Shown here in pieces: positions 4,936 to 5,032 of a DNA stretch of 5,032 nt (its first letter is position 1; each line of letters starts with the position of its first letter). The position numbers and the translations under genes are program-made. The stretch spans positions 1-5,032 of the forward strand of contig DASWFI010000039.1 of NCBI GenBank assembly GCA_036394315.1. Direction: 5' to 3'. The notes under the pieces were generated by a model. The model had not been told where the DNA came from and made no database searches. It saw only the letters and a list, made by a program, of their open reading frames with translations. This DNA comes from DASWFI01 sp036394315. Its GTDB lineage: Bacteria > Patescibacteriota > Doudnabacteria > UBA920 > O2-02-FULL-48-8.

Positions 4936-4942
4936 AAGGTAC

Positions 4943-4976
4943 TACTAAAGCCACCCTGCCAGGTGGCTTTAGTATA
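4943..4976 (-). promoter_or_regulatory. tnpA leader hairpin and -10-like box, IS copy B
   Basis: TACTAAAGCCACC (4943-4955) pairs with GGTGGCTTTAGTA (4962-4974), a perfect 13-bp stem with a 6-base loop, ending 7 bases before the ATG. On the minus strand TATACT (4976-4971) overlaps the 5' base of the stem and resembles a -10 box; no clear -35 is seen. The position matches the SD-hiding hairpin of the other copy, but here no SD is in range of the start. The core GCCACC/GGTGGC matches the right-end hairpins of both elements. Confidence 0.55.
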
Positions 4977-4977
4977 C

Positions 4978-5022
4978 GGCGTCGCCTTCAAACGGACACC
5001 CCAGCTAAAGCTGGGGGTTTTT
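4978..5022 (-). repeat. Left-end hairpin and conserved box of IS copy B
   Basis: GGCGTCGCC (4978-4986) and TTCAAACG (4987-4994) precede the hairpin CCCCAGC (4999-5005)/GCTGGGG (5010-5016) with a TAAA loop and a T run (5018-5022). Spacing is identical to copy A (531-575). Stem positions 2 and 5 differ between copies, with compensating changes on the other arm, which supports a conserved folded end. Confidence 0.7.
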
Positions 5023-5032
5023 AGGTTAATAA

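Larger units (their letters stand above)
4411..5025 (-). mobile_element. IS200/IS605-like insertion sequence, copy B (tnpA only)
   Basis: Same architecture and orientation as the element at the left edge, but clearly diverged. Right-end hairpins lie at 4420-4442 and 4451-4469, next to the shared heptamer AGTAAAC (4411-4417). One Y1 transposase gene follows, then a leader hairpin, the shared box CTTCAAACG (4986-4994), and a left-end hairpin with a TAAA loop (4999-5016) followed by TTTTT. It has no tnpB. The left boundary is approximate and may run to or beyond the end of the window. It lies directly upstream of the 251-codon gene. Confidence 0.78.

Noticed and set aside
1..5032. CRISPR array or TnpB/omegaRNA locus
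   Set aside because: There are no regularly spaced direct repeats. Neither IS carries a tnpB gene or a remnant of one.

Overview
The window looks like an accessory island of a bacterium with small, tightly packed genes and a moderately A/T-rich genome. Two single-tyrosine IS200/IS605-type elements lie at its ends and a tyrosine-recombinase cassette lies between them. The style resembles Candidate Phyla Radiation (Patescibacteria) genomes, but that is only an inference: there is no rRNA, ribosomal-protein or housekeeping gene here to test it. TGA closes the integrase frame and the left tnpA frame, so the code looks standard (table 11) and not a UGA-recoded one. All credible genes are on the minus strand, so transcription runs from high to low coordinates.

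Layout, left to right. (1) About 2-580: IS200-like element A with tnpA, two right-end hairpins (11-58), a leader hairpin that buries the tnpA Shine-Dalgarno sequence (477-512), and a left-end hairpin (552-569). (2) 586-610: a rho-independent terminator for the cassette. (3) 625-3097: the cassette. In transcription order it holds a 54-aa ribbon-helix-helix-like protein (2933-3097), a complete tyrosine recombinase (2002-2931, start one base after the preceding stop), a GHKL-type ATP-binding protein with a STAS-like N-terminus (1108-1965), and a small STAS-like DUF4325-type protein (625-996). (4) 3098-3632: no confident gene. It holds a weak 109-codon frame, an unusually dense set of inverted repeats (3242-3545), and a perfect 13-bp inverted repeat with a 4-base spacer (3575-3604). 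(5) 3633-4388: an unrecognised 251-codon gene, visibly richer in A/T, whose 5' end abuts the next element. (6) About 4411-5025: IS200-like element B with a diverged tnpA and the same end architecture.

Working model (inference): the integrase, with its RHH partner, mobilises or once mobilised the segment. The ATP-binding protein and the STAS-like protein form a two-component pair reminiscent of the SpoIIAB/SpoIIAA partner-switching logic, carried as cargo. The two IS elements are only about half identical in TnpA protein and point the same way. They look like independent insertions and not the arms of one composite transposon. The features most worth a second look are the integrase-linked GHKL/STAS pair, the hairpin-dense intergenic region, the recombination-site-like palindrome, and the covarying end hairpins of the two IS elements.
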